From: Verrucomicrobiaceae bacterium
GTDB taxonomy: Bacteria; Verrucomicrobiota; Verrucomicrobiia; Verrucomicrobiales; Verrucomicrobiaceae
Reading direction: 5' to 3'
Assembly (NCBI GenBank): GCA_027486585.1
Contig: JAIXOU010000097.1
Location: forward strand, 1-64,000
DNA length: 64,000 nt
The notes under the pieces: model-generated
What the model was told of the DNA's origin: nothing
The model's input: the letters and a program-made list of their open reading frames with translations, nothing else
Databases searched by the model: none
Program-made: the position numbers and the translations under genes
Part shown: in pieces, positions 35,917 to 44,774 of the stretch
Position numbering within the stretch: position 1 is the stretch's first letter
How the letters are laid out: every line of letters starts with the position of its first letter

Positions 35917-37257
35917 ATGTTCGATATTCGTGAAAAAGCTGAACAAGTTCAGCGCGCCTTCCTTGTGGGAGCTTATTTTAATCGCCGCCATGCGGATGAA
36001 GCTAGAGAGCTGCTCATTGAGCTCAAGGATCTTGTAGAGACACTGGGCATCACTGTGGTAAGCACGGACCTTGTTTTTGCCAGAGAACACACAGCTCGGC
36101 ACCTGATTGGAAAAGGCAAGGCAGCGGAGCTCATAGCAAAGGCCAAGGAAATGGAAGCTGACTGCATCATTTTTGACAATCAGCTCTCCCCTGGGCAGCA
36201 GCGCGCTTGGGAAGGCGATGCGAATCTCAGCGTCATTGATCGTCATGAGGTCATTCTCGACATCTTCAATCTACGCGCCAAAACACGTGAAGCCCGCCTT
36301 CAGGTGGAGCTTGCTCGCTTGGCCTATTCCATTCCAAGATTGACGCGAATGTGGGCCCATTTGGACCGTCAAGGAGGTGGTTCAGGAGGCAGCACAGGCG
36401 GCGGCAGTGGAGCTGGCGGTGGTGGCGGCGCTGCGCGAGGTGAGGGTGAAACCCAGCTCGAAGTGGACCGCCGACTGGTGGACAAGCGCGTGGATAAGCT
36501 GAAAGCCGATTTAGAAGAAGTCAAAAAACAACGTGAGACCATGCGTAAAGAGCGCGGGCGCGTGGACCTCCCCCATTCAGCGATTGTTGGTTATACCAAT
36601 TCCGGCAAATCTTCCCTGCTCAACAAGCTGGCCAATTCAGATGTGCTGGCTGAAGACAAACTCTTTGCGACCTTGGATACCACCACGCGCAAGCTCGACC
36701 TTCCTGATGGCACCTCCATGCTGCTCACAGACACCGTCGGCTTCATCCGCAACCTGCCCCATGATTTGGTGCAGAGTTTCCGCGCGACCCTGGAAGAGTC
36801 TGTGCTGGCTGATTTCCTCATTCACGTCATTGATGCCAGTTCATCTCAGGCTTTGGAGTTTTATCAAACAACGACCAAAGTCTTAGCGGAGCTTGGTGCA
36901 GGAGAAAAGCGAGCTCTGCTGGTCTTAAACAAAACGGACCTTATTGATGACACACGTCAGCTAGAACTCAGACGCGAGTTCCCTGATGCCATCTTCATTT
37001 CCGTTAAAACCGGTCTGGGCATTGAAGAACTACTCCACCGGATGCATGACATGCTGATTGACCGCGTGGTGCGTTTGGATCTCAGCATCCCGATGCATCG
37101 CATGGACCTTGTGGCACTGGCTCATGAGAATGGAAAGGTTCTGAGTGAAGATTACCAGCGCGGCGTGGCCGACATCACCATCGTCATCCCCAAAAGAATC
37201 GAATCGCGTTTCATTGAGTTTCTAGTGCCCCAAAAAGGGAAAAAAGTGAAGAAATAG
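35917..37257 (+). CDS. hflX: Ribosome-associated GTPase HflX with Gly/Ser-rich linker insertion
   Basis: A 446-residue HflX, which binds and splits stalled 70S ribosomes. The N-terminal domain has RHLIGKGKAAELIAKAKEM and IIFDNQLSPGQQRAWE. The G domain follows with the P-loop GYTNSGKSS, switch region DTTTRKLDL, DTVGFIRNLPH and NKTD. Between them, where HflX normally has a short QGGGIG.RGPGETQLE loop, this protein has an expanded run of about 25 Gly/Ser residues (GGSTGGGSGAGGGGGAARGE) before GETQLEVDRR. It has one of the few convincing ribosome-binding sites in the window (GGATGGTGG before ATG). The TauE/SafE gene starts 15 bases after its stop. Confidence 0.95.
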   Translation: MFDIREKAEQVQRAFLVGAYFNRRHADEARELLIELKDLVETLGITVVSTDLVFAREHTARHLIGKGKAAELIAKAKEMEADCIIFDNQLSPGQQRAWEGDANLSVIDRHEVILDIFNLRAKTREARLQVELARLAYSIPRLTRMWAHLDRQGGGSGGSTGGGSGAGGGGGAARGEGETQLEVDRRLVDKRVDKLKADLEEVKKQRETMRKERGRVDLPHSAIVGYTNSGKSSLLNKLANSDVLAEDKLFATLDTTTRKLDLPDGTSMLLTDTVGFIRNLPHDLVQSFRATLEESVLADFLIHVIDASSSQALEFYQTTTKVLAELGAGEKRALLVLNKTDLIDDTRQLELRREFPDAIFISVKTGLGIEELLHRMHDMLIDRVVRLDLSIPMHRMDLVALAHENGKVLSEDYQRGVADITIVIPKRIESRFIEFLVPQKGKKVKK

Positions 37258-37272
37258 AATTCCACCATCAAA

Positions 37273-37644
37273 ATGACACTCTCTACCATTCTGACCTGCC
37301 TTGGCATTGGCATCATCTCGGGCATTGTAGCCTCGCTTTGTGGCGTCGGCGGCGGAGTGATCATGGTGCCAGCGTTTGTGTTCTTTCTGGCCATGCCCCA
37401 GAAGATGGCTGTGGCGACTAGCCTCGCCATCATCATTCCCACCGCACTGATGGCGACGACGCAGAATGCCCGCAATGATCTGGTAAACTGGAAGGTCGCA
37501 GCCATAACTGCCTTATCGGCTTCCATCCTGGCCTATTACGGCGCGGGTTGGTTGAAGAGTCTGAGTGATCAATCACTGACACGGATCTTTGGCACAGTCC
37601 TGATTATCTTTGGCTTGAAGATGCTGCTTCAAGGCAAGACTTGA
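37273..37644 (+). CDS. TauE/SafE family half-size membrane transporter
   Basis: A 123-residue membrane protein with about four hydrophobic segments and the family signature GVGGGVIMVPAFVFF near residue 26. TauE/SafE proteins move sulfonates, sulfite or other organosulfur anions; full proteins carry two such halves, and half-size members are common and probably dimerise. It follows hflX by 15 bases and is convergent with mfd four bases away. The substrate is not readable; the sulfatase is about 20 kb off, so no link is claimed. Confidence 0.85.
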   Translation: MTLSTILTCLGIGIISGIVASLCGVGGGVIMVPAFVFFLAMPQKMAVATSLAIIIPTALMATTQNARNDLVNWKVAAITALSASILAYYGAGWLKSLSDQSLTRIFGTVLIIFGLKMLLQGKT

Positions 37645-37648
37645 GATC

Positions 37649-40600
37649 TCAGAGACTGCGCAGCATGGTCAGCGTTTCGGCGAGCTGTTTGTAACCTGCT
37701 TTTTCAGTGAGGCGGGGGAATTTGCCTTGGATCATGACGAATTTGCCGTTTCGACTGAGCATGAGTTTGCGGTCCTTGATCTCGATGTCCGTGATGCCGG
37801 CATGAGAGGCTGCAAGACGCAGACCTGCACAGGCGAGCAGATTCATCACAGGGTTGGGTAGCTTATCCCCAAACTGATCCCGCCACTGCGCTTCGAGTTC
37901 ATCGAGCTCTTTACGCGTCATGACCTCCCCAAGTTGGCGATAGGCGGTGATGCGCAGGCGGGTATCCTCCATGAAATGGCTCGGCAGAAAGGCTGGCGTG
38001 GCCCCTGGCAAGGCTTGCACCATGAGTGCCTCAGTTTGCACGAGGAAGTCAGCGCGCAGACTGACATCGATGGGCCGTGCGACACGGCGACCCTGCATCC
38101 GATTCACGCTTTGCTTCAGCATCTGGCAATACATGTCAAAACCCACGGCGGCGATATGGCCGCTCTGCTCGGTGCCGAGCAGATTGCCAGCGCCGCGAAT
38201 CTCTAGATCACGGAGGGCGATCTTAAAGCCACTGCCGAGTCCGGTGTATTGCTTGATGGCGTTCACCCGCTTGCGGGCATCTCCAGCCGTGACGGCATCT
38301 CGGGGCAGCATCAGATAGGCGTGCGCCTGCGTGCCGCCTCGCCCGACTCGACCGCGCAACTGATAGAGATCGGCCAAGCCAAAGCGGTCGGCGCGGTCGA
38401 TGATGATGGTGTTGGCATTCGGGATATCGACTCCGCTTTCGATGATGGTGGTGCAGACGAGCACGTCGGCCTCTCCATCGACAAATTTGTGCATCACGTC
38501 TTCGAGCAATTCTTCATCCATCTGACCGTGGCCGATGATGACGCGCGCCTTTGGACAAAGCTCGCGGATGCGGCTAGCGACATGTTCGATGGAAATGACG
38601 CGATTGTGGAGAAAGAAGACCTGGCCGCCACGCTCGACCTCAGCATCCACGGCCTGCTTGATGATTTTCTCATCATAGGGGCAGATCTGTGTCACAACCG
38701 ATTGTTTGTTCGGCGGTGGTGTCTCGATGGTGCTCATGTCTCTCATACCCATGAGGGCAAGATAGAGCGTGCGCGGGATGGGAGTGGCGCTGAGTGTGAG
38801 CACGTCCACGAGCCTGAAGATCTCTTTGAATTTCTCCTTATGCTTCACGCCGAAACGCTGCTCTTCATCGATCACGGCTAGGCCTAGATCTTTAAAGCGC
38901 ACGTCTTTGGAGATGACCCGGTGCGTACCGACGACGATGTCCACGGTGCCATCACGGACTCCCTGAATAATCTTTTTCTCACGATTCTTGGGCGTGAGTC
39001 GGCAGAGCATTTCCACGGTGACGGGGAACTCGCTCATGCGCTCGCGGATGTTCTGCCAATGCTGTCTGGCCAGCACCGTGGTGGGCACGAGGATGGCCAC
39101 TTGTTTGCCGCCCATGACAGCCTTGAAGGCAGCGCGAATAGCGACCTCTGTTTTACCAAAACCGACATCGGCACAAAGCAGTCGATCCATGGGCTTAGCG
39201 GTCTCCATGTCACGCTTGATCTCTTCCACGCAGCGGAGCTGATCTGGAGTCTCACGATAGAGAAAGGACTGCTCAAACTCGACCTGCCATTTGGTATCAG
39301 GCGGATGAGCGAATCCGCTGACTGTTTGACGCTCAGCACTGACGCTTAGCATCTTGGCAGCAAATTCTTCCACGCTCTTTTCAGCGCTCTTACGGATCTT
39401 TTGCCAGGAGGCACCACCGAGCTTACTGAGGGATGGTGCACGTCCACCGACTCCGACATAGCGAGTGACCATGTGAGCCTGCACGACGGGTACAAAGAGT
39501 TTGGCCTCGTCAGCATAATTGAGGACAAGCACTTCTTCCTTTTTACCACTTGGCGTGGTGCGCGTCTGAATGCCAGCAAAGCGGGCGATGCCGTGGTCAT
39601 TATGAACAACAAGATCGCCATCTCGTAATTCGCGGAGGACATCACGGGCTTTTCTCAGCGTCTCAGGATCGTCCAGCTTTGATCCCCGGACCCGACGCGT
39701 GTGCTGATGACGTCCAAAAATTTCTGCCCCAGTTAAAACGGCCAGCTTAGCCGCAGGCACGGTGAAGCCGCGATAAAGCAGGCCAAGCTGTGTCTCGATA
39801 CCGCTTGCATCAGCATCCGCGCGTAGCTCGGCAAACCTCGTCTGCTCAGCTTCATTGTGGAAAAAGACGACGGTCTTCCAACCGAGCTTTTTCCACTCAT
39901 GAATCTGCATTTCAAACTGCTTCCGCCGAGCTTCATGCAGCACGAAGTCAGAGGCATCAAAGACGCCGAGCGGGTTTTCATGAATGGCTGCGGTGAAGTC
40001 TTCGATTTCATCTGCCACCTTTGCACCGGCAATTATACGTGCGTGGCATGGTAGATCAGCTTCTCCGATCACGAGCACCAGGTCATCGGAGGTGAGGTAG
40101 TCTCTCACGCATCCCATCTCGGTGGCCGAATCGGAAATTTGCAAGATCACGCCTGCACGATCCATGCGCTTGATGGAGGACTGATTGTGCAGATCAAAGG
40201 CACGGATGGACTCGATCTCATCATCGAACCACTCGACACGCAGAGGCTCCTCCGATTGCCAAGAAAAGAAGTCCACGATGCCACCACGCCGAGCAAACTG
40301 GCCGCGCTCCATGACGACAGGAGTGCGTTCGTAACCAGCGCTGCTGAGGTCAGAGATGAAGGCTTCGACATCAAGCTTCAGGCCAACTTCAAGCATTCGA
40401 CGCTGGCTTTCGAGCTCGCTCGCAGCAGGCACAGCCTCCTCCAGGCTATCGGCACAAAGCAATAAGGAAGCGGGACAATCTGCCCCTGCTTGCCGCCAGC
40501 GCCCAAGCACGGAGACACGTTCTGCGACGACATCTGGATCTTGCAGCGCCTCACCGACCTGCTGAATCGCTCGTGGGAAATACAAGGCGGCGCATTGCCA

Positions 40601-40942
40601 AACCATGAGTTCAGAATGGATCTGATCCTGCATGCGCACATCTGGGCAGAGCACCCAGAGTCGCCGCCCCAGGCGCTGGGTCTGCGCCAGGATCAGTGCT
40701 GTGGCAAAGGCTGTGGCCTCAGGAGTGACATGATCTAAAGTGACGACACCAGTGCTGCCGAGAGCGCTTAATTTAGAGGCAAACTCGGCAGTTGTCAGAG
40801 CCTGATTGACAAGGGCATGAGTATCCACCTGCAAGCCTTTGACGGCAGACAGTTTGTTTTTCCCGACGGGCAACACCTTGCTGCGACGCGTGAGAGTTTT
40901 TTTGGCGGGGACTTTCTCCAAAACGAGGGTAGTCAAACTCAA
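37649..40942 (-). CDS. mfd: Transcription-repair coupling factor
   Basis: Mfd pushes stalled RNA polymerase off DNA lesions and recruits UvrA. Order of parts: UvrB-like N-terminal module, the RNA-polymerase-interacting (CarD-like) domain at [16 protein letters not shown], then the RecG-like motor with Walker [21 protein letters not shown] box [15 protein letters not shown] and [12 protein letters not shown], and the TRCF C-terminal domain. The track's start at 41086 overlaps the end of the next gene upstream and its leader looks non-coding. No ATG lies near the domain start. TTG codons at 40942, 40936 and 40921 and a GTG at 40876 are candidates; I use the first, with low certainty. Confidence 0.93.
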   Translation of the reverse strand: MSLTTLVLEKVPAKKTLTRRSKVLPVGKNKLSAVKGLQVDTHALVNQALTTAEFASKLSALGSTGVVTLDHVTPEATAFATALILAQTQRLGRRLWVLCPDVRMQDQIHSELMVWQCAALYFPRAIQQVGEALQDPDVVAERVSVLGRWRQAGADCPASLLLCADSLEEAVPAASELESQRRMLEVGLKLDVEAFISDLSSAGYERTPVVMERGQFARRGGIVDFFSWQSEEPLRVEWFDDEIESIRAFDLHNQSSIKRMDRAGVILQISDSATEMGCVRDYLTSDDLVLVIGEADLPCHARIIAGAKVADEIEDFTAAIHENPLGVFDASDFVLHEARRKQFEMQIHEWKKLGWKTVVFFHNEAEQTRFAELRADADASGIETQLGLLYRGFTVPAAKLAVLTGAEIFGRHQHTRRVRGSKLDDPETLRKARDVLRELRDGDLVVHNDHGIARFAGIQTRTTPSGKKEEVLVLNYADEAKLFVPVVQAHMVTRYVGVGGRAPSLSKLGGASWQKIRKSAEKSVEEFAAKMLSVSAERQTVSGFAHPPDTKWQVEFEQSFLYRETPDQLRCVEEIKRDMETAKPMDRLLCADVGFGKTEVAIRAAFKAVMGGKQVAILVPTTVLARQHWQNIRERMSEFPVTVEMLCRLTPKNREKKIIQGVRDGTVDIVVGTHRVISKDVRFKDLGLAVIDEEQRFGVKHKEKFKEIFRLVDVLTLSATPIPRTLYLALMGMRDMSTIETPPPNKQSVVTQICPYDEKIIKQAVDAEVERGGQVFFLHNRVISIEHVASRIRELCPKARVIIGHGQMDEELLEDVMHKFVDGEADVLVCTTIIESGVDIPNANTIIIDRADRFGLADLYQLRGRVGRGGTQAHAYLMLPRDAVTAGDARKRVNAIKQYTGLGSGFKIALRDLEIRGAGNLLGTEQSGHIAAVGFDMYCQMLKQSVNRMQGRRVARPIDVSLRADFLVQTEALMVQALPGATPAFLPSHFMEDTRLRITAYRQLGEVMTRKELDELEAQWRDQFGDKLPNPVMNLLACAGLRLAASHAGITDIEIKDRKLMLSRNGKFVMIQGKFPRLTEKAGYKQLAETLTMLRSL

Positions 40943-40970
40943 CGTAGCAGCGGAAAAAAAAGATGCAGTG

Positions 40971-42203
40971 TTAGTCGATGCGCACTGCAGCGCAGACCAT
41001 CTCAAGCACGCGCCAGAGAGCCTGACCGCCGAGTGTGCCTTCGTGGAATCCACTGGCGGGGATCGGCTGCCAGCCGTCACGATCATGCTTTTGATCAGGT
41101 TGCGGGATGCGTGTCAGCGATGGATCATATTGGCCATCTTTACCGCCGAGTTTGTAGATGACCAGATCCATGGATGGCACGACGTAGAGGCAGAATCCAC
41201 CCGCGCCACTTTTCCAAAAAGCATCTTTCGGTGCTCCGGCGACGTGACCATCAGCATTATGCTCCCATTGCAGGCTAAAGGGCGTGTGATCATTGTAAGG
41301 GCTCCAGGTCTGACATTTTTTGATGTACTCGGAGGGCACCAGCCGCTGGCCTTTCCACATGCCCTTTTGCGCCAGGCAATAGCCAAAGCGCATGACATCC
41401 GTGGCATGAAGCGCGGTGCTACCTGCGCCATTGGCATGAGGCATCACAAAATCACCCCGATGCAGGCAGTAGTCCCAGGCACCCCATCCTTGCGGCTTAG
41501 CCAAGCGCTCATGGATGTAATCTTTAAGCTCCATGCCGCTAACATTCCGCAGCACTATACTGGCGATGTGAGGTGAGGGTGATGAGTAGGAGTAGCCTGC
41601 ACCTGGATCACACCAGAGCGGCACATTAAGCGAAGAGTTGTCTAGATCACGGATGTCTTGGCCTTTCACGGGCTTCAACGCCTGTGCTTTCTGGCCTTTT
41701 TGGGTTCCGCTTGGAGCTTGCCCTTCCCCCCAATAACCTGCGGTCATGCAGAGTAGCTGCCCGAGCGTGATGTCTGCCTTTCGCGGATCATTGATGGGCA
41801 TGGCTTGTGGTAAAAACGTCTCACTGAAGACCTTCGTATCCAGCCCCTGAGGGATCTTGTCTTTAAACTCTTCCAGCATGATACCGCAGGCGATGCTGCA
41901 AAACCCCTTGCCAGTGGAGGCCATGTCTGGATTCGCATTCCGGCTGGCGCGACCAAAGTAACGCTCAAAAACAAGGTAGCCTTTGTGGACGACTAGAAGC
42001 CCGCCATTGCCTGTAGAGCGCTCCGTGATGGTGTAGGCAGGCTCCAGTTTAGAGAGATCCATACCAGCCTGCTCTTTAGCCGACTTCTCCGTCTTTGCCT
42101 CGCGCCAGCCGCCCTCAGCATCAGGCGGCGGAAAGTAAGGATCAGCGCTGTAAACTATTGTAGCAGCAAAAAAGAGGGCCAAGCCAGAGTAACCTGAAAT
42201 CAT
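40971..42203 (-). CDS. Class C beta-lactamase-like serine hydrolase, exported
   Basis: A 410-residue serine hydrolase of the beta-lactamase/penicillin-binding-protein-like family (esterase, peptidase or lactamase). The ATG at 42203 gives signal MISGYSGLALFFAATIVYSA; the track's TTG start has no advantage. The catalytic S-x-x-K is Ser96-T-G-Lys99 (ASTGKGFCS). A GYSYSSPSPH segment replaces the usual YxN, and KSGAGGFCLYVVP takes the KTG position. The tail contains PDQKHDRDGWQPIP. It is the gene upstream of mfd on the same strand. True beta-lactam hydrolysis is not implied. Confidence 0.85.
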   Translation of the reverse strand: MISGYSGLALFFAATIVYSADPYFPPPDAEGGWREAKTEKSAKEQAGMDLSKLEPAYTITERSTGNGGLLVVHKGYLVFERYFGRASRNANPDMASTGKGFCSIACGIMLEEFKDKIPQGLDTKVFSETFLPQAMPINDPRKADITLGQLLCMTAGYWGEGQAPSGTQKGQKAQALKPVKGQDIRDLDNSSLNVPLWCDPGAGYSYSSPSPHIASIVLRNVSGMELKDYIHERLAKPQGWGAWDYCLHRGDFVMPHANGAGSTALHATDVMRFGYCLAQKGMWKGQRLVPSEYIKKCQTWSPYNDHTPFSLQWEHNADGHVAGAPKDAFWKSGAGGFCLYVVPSMDLVIYKLGGKDGQYDPSLTRIPQPDQKHDRDGWQPIPASGFHEGTLGGQALWRVLEMVCAAVRID

Positions 42204-42272
42204 AGAGGTCAAACTAGAATGCCCTAAACCTATGCGCAAGCGCGCCTGTGCATTGACAGGCTCAAGTCTCGC

Positions 42273-42647
42273 TTAGGCCATCTTCAGGGTCTTGTCGCCT
42301 TCGTCGATGAGTTGCCAGAAATTCTTGGATTGGCTCAGCGCTTCGTCTTCGCCGCCACCGGGCAGGTTACTGCGGTAAAGAAAGTCGGCAAAAGTGTTTT
42401 TATTCAGGACGCGGTGAACGCGAACATTACCATCCTGAACACCAAAGTAGATGCGATGATCACCGGCACGGCAACGGTAAAGCTTCCGCCCCCCAGAGCG
42501 CTCCAAGACGCCGAACTTCTTTTCCAGGAGAGCTTCCTCCAAATCGCCTGGCTTGATGTCCATGGCTTCAAAGAGTTGAAACTGGATTTTTGTCGGCAAA
42601 GTGGAGAGCTCAGCGGCGCTGATGTCATTGAATACAATCTGAAGCAT
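42273..42647 (-). CDS. RelE/ParE-superfamily-like protein without visible antitoxin
   Basis: A 124-residue protein. The ATG at 42647 has a good ribosome-binding site (TCTGGAGTTCATG) and starts the domain exactly; the track's start at 42920 reads through an upstream gene in another frame. MLQIVFNDISAAELSTLPTK and ERSGGRKLYRCRAGDHRIYF match the RelE/ParE toxin pattern of N-terminal strand-helix-helix followed by the R.R.GD.RIYF strands. A C-terminal tail of about 30 residues is extra. No antitoxin-like DNA-binding gene is adjacent; the neighbour upstream is a 51-codon membrane ORF. Toxin activity is unproven. Confidence 0.65.
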   Translation of the reverse strand: MLQIVFNDISAAELSTLPTKIQFQLFEAMDIKPGDLEEALLEKKFGVLERSGGRKLYRCRAGDHRIYFGVQDGNVRVHRVLNKNTFADFLYRSNLPGGGEDEALSQSKNFWQLIDEGDKTLKMA

Positions 42648-42703
42648 GAACTCCAGACTAAAGGCCATCTGCAAAAAGCGCAAAGGAAGAAACAGGGCAG
42701 ACT

Positions 42704-42859
42704 TTAAGGCTGCTTCTCCAACTTTGCAGCCGCCTTGGCCTTCACCGCCTGCTTTAGCTCTGGAGAAGTAAGCGCCATAAACATCCACCCGACCAGGATG
42801 AATAAAAGGAGCAGCAAAATGACCAGAATGTAGGGTCCAGAGCGTTTTGGCAGAATCAT
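42704..42859 (-). CDS. Small single-pass membrane protein, 51 aa (below ORF-track cutoff)
   Basis: An open frame of 51 codons beginning MILPKRSGPYILVILLLLLF, i.e. a short basic N-terminus then one strong transmembrane helix, with a Lys/Ala-rich tail ending AKLEKQP. It fills most of the 306-base gap 42648-42953; nothing else was seen there. The N-terminus resembles that of the 200-aa protein at 57315-57917 (MTLSKRSGLYLLLLLV), which argues that it is a real protein. No clear ribosome-binding site. It lies 56 bases upstream of the RelE-like gene on the same strand. Function unknown. Confidence 0.6.
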   Translation of the reverse strand: MILPKRSGPYILVILLLLLFILVGWMFMALTSPELKQAVKAKAAAKLEKQP

Positions 42860-42953
42860 AAGAGGGTGTTTGACTATTAACAGCGGCGACCAAATTAGCT
42901 GAAAATGTGCGTGTAGCCAATCAGCAGCGTAGATATGTTGTCACCTCTGCCAG

Positions 42954-44747
42954 ATGAAGTCTCCGAAGATAGCATTTAAACTCCTGCAAGTCGTTGCACT
43001 AACGGCGGGTGTTTTGTGGCCAAGCCTTTCGACCCAAGCAAGTGCCGCAAGCATCCAGCTCATTTTCAATCACTATGCTGGAGCTAATCCGGTTATTTAT
43101 GATTCCTTAAGATACCAGAACAAAGCTGGAGAAGAATGGTCTGTTACGCGATTAAGTTACCTTGTCAGTGGCCTTTCCCTTCAGCGTGAAGATGGCACAT
43201 GGATTAGCGGTTCAGATTCCGTGGCTTGGATGAATGCGACCACCAGAAGGCAAACTCTAAGTCAGTCGGGAGTCCCAGCAGGTAAATATCAGGCACTACG
43301 TTTCCACGTTGGCATCGACCCCAAAGATAATGCTAGCGACCCGTCCACACGTGCAGCCGATCATCCGCTGAATCCCAATTTATGCGGCCTGCACTGGAGC
43401 TGGCAGGGCGGGTACATTTTCATGGCACTCGAAGGTTTATATCGCACCCAAAATGGCCAACCGGAAGGTTACGCCCTTCATTTGGCTCGTGATCCCTACC
43501 GCACAGAAATCACGCTCAGACTGGAACTAGACCTTCAGAATGAAACGACGATCCCTTTGGTTTTCGATGTTTCAGCCTTGGTTGATGGAGTGAAGAACAT
43601 CTCCTTTACAAAAGACGGTGCCACCACTCACTCGAAAGACGGCGATCCTTTAGCCATCGCTTTGAAGGAAAATCTTCCTCGAGCTTTTAGCAGCGTCAAA
43701 AATCAGGATCAAGCTCCTGACCAGGCTTCTGAACAACCAAAACTAAAGCCGCTGTACTTGCCCAAAAAGTTCACCCCTTTCAAATTCACCATGGGAGCGC
43801 AGTTTCCCATGCCTGCCCTTCCAAATGACAACCCGCTCATCGAAGAGCGCGTGCAATTAGGAACTCTGCTCTTTCACGAAACAGCACTCTCCCGAGATAA
43901 CACGATTTCATGTGCCTCATGCCATGATCAATCCGCAGCTCTGACTGACCCGCGGCGTTTCAGCATCGGTGTTGCTGGCGGCATCGGAAACAGGAATGCC
44001 ATGCCTTTGTTTAACCTAGCATGGAAGCAAGCCTTCTTCTGGGATGGCCGTGCGCCGAGCCTGCGTGCTCAGGCGCTCATGCCGATCACAGATCATCTGG
44101 AGATGGATGAATCTTTAGATCAGGTGGCCAAAAAACTATCTGCGATCGAAACGTATGCTGACGCTTTCGAGCGTGCGTTTGGTTCCCCTGAAATCACCGC
44201 CGAAAAGATCGGTCTAGCCGTCGAAAACTTTCTTCTCACGATTACCTCTCACGATTCTAAATTTGACCGTGCCACTCGTGGCGAAGAAACGCTTAGTGAC
44301 GAGGAAAAGCGCGGCTTTGAACTCTTCATGACTGAGCGTGAACCACGCATGGGCAGCATGGGCGGTGACTGCTTTCACTGCCATGGTGGTGCGCTCTTTA
44401 CAGATCATCAGTTCCGTAACAACGGCCTAGCTATCTCGACCGAAGATCTAGGACGATACAAAGTGACCAAAGCGAGCATTGACCGAGGTGCTTTCTCCAC
44501 CCCCAGCTTGCGTAACATTGCAATCACGGCACCCTACATGCACGATGGTCGCTTCGGCAGCCTTGAAGAAGTACTGGATCACTACAGCGAAGGCGTTCAA
44601 CGCACGGAAACGCTGGACCCCAATTTAGCCAAGCATCCAAACGGAGGTCTGCACCTAACCAAGGACGAAAAAAAGGACCTTATTTCATTCTTAAAGACTC
44701 TGACAGATACACGATTTACATCGACATCCGCGTCCACAAAGAAGTAG
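42954..44747 (+). CDS. Fusion of MbnP-like domain and di-haem cytochrome c peroxidase (MauG/MbnH type)
   Basis: A 597-residue exported protein (signal LLQVVALTAGVLWPSLSTQA). Residues about 33-245 match the MbnP-like copper-protein domain: IQLIFNHYAG, EEWSVTRLSYLVSGLSLQRE, PAGKYQALRFHVGID and the Trp-rich LHWSWQGGYIFMALEG. Residues about 275-590 form a bacterial di-haem peroxidase with haem motifs CASCH (320-324) and CFHCH (473-477) plus FFWDGRAPSLRAQAL and HDGRFGSLEEVLDHYSEG. In methanotrophs MbnP and MbnH are separate proteins, and the di-haem MbnH oxidises a Trp of MbnP to kynurenine. Here both halves are one chain. It is followed by the sugar-dehydrogenase gene after 27 bases. Confidence 0.88.
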   Translation: MKSPKIAFKLLQVVALTAGVLWPSLSTQASAASIQLIFNHYAGANPVIYDSLRYQNKAGEEWSVTRLSYLVSGLSLQREDGTWISGSDSVAWMNATTRRQTLSQSGVPAGKYQALRFHVGIDPKDNASDPSTRAADHPLNPNLCGLHWSWQGGYIFMALEGLYRTQNGQPEGYALHLARDPYRTEITLRLELDLQNETTIPLVFDVSALVDGVKNISFTKDGATTHSKDGDPLAIALKENLPRAFSSVKNQDQAPDQASEQPKLKPLYLPKKFTPFKFTMGAQFPMPALPNDNPLIEERVQLGTLLFHETALSRDNTISCASCHDQSAALTDPRRFSIGVAGGIGNRNAMPLFNLAWKQAFFWDGRAPSLRAQALMPITDHLEMDESLDQVAKKLSAIETYADAFERAFGSPEITAEKIGLAVENFLLTITSHDSKFDRATRGEETLSDEEKRGFELFMTEREPRMGSMGGDCFHCHGGALFTDHQFRNNGLAISTEDLGRYKVTKASIDRGAFSTPSLRNIAITAPYMHDGRFGSLEEVLDHYSEGVQRTETLDPNLAKHPNGGLHLTKDEKKDLISFLKTLTDTRFTSTSASTKK

Positions 44748-44774
44748 TCTAAGACGACCCACCGCCACCCTATC

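Noticed and set aside
40943-41086. N-terminal extension of mfd in the ORF track
   Set aside because: It overlaps the 3' end of the serine hydrolase gene and its Ser/Thr/Cys-rich sequence is not Mfd-like; a later non-ATG start is preferred.
42231-42262. Short dyad GCCTGT/ACAGGC upstream of the serine hydrolase
   Set aside because: Only six pairs, no T-tract and no second copy; not distinguishable from chance.
42648-42920. N-terminal extension of the RelE-like ORF
   Set aside because: It reads through the 51-codon membrane ORF in another frame, and a good ribosome-binding site precedes the ATG at 42647.
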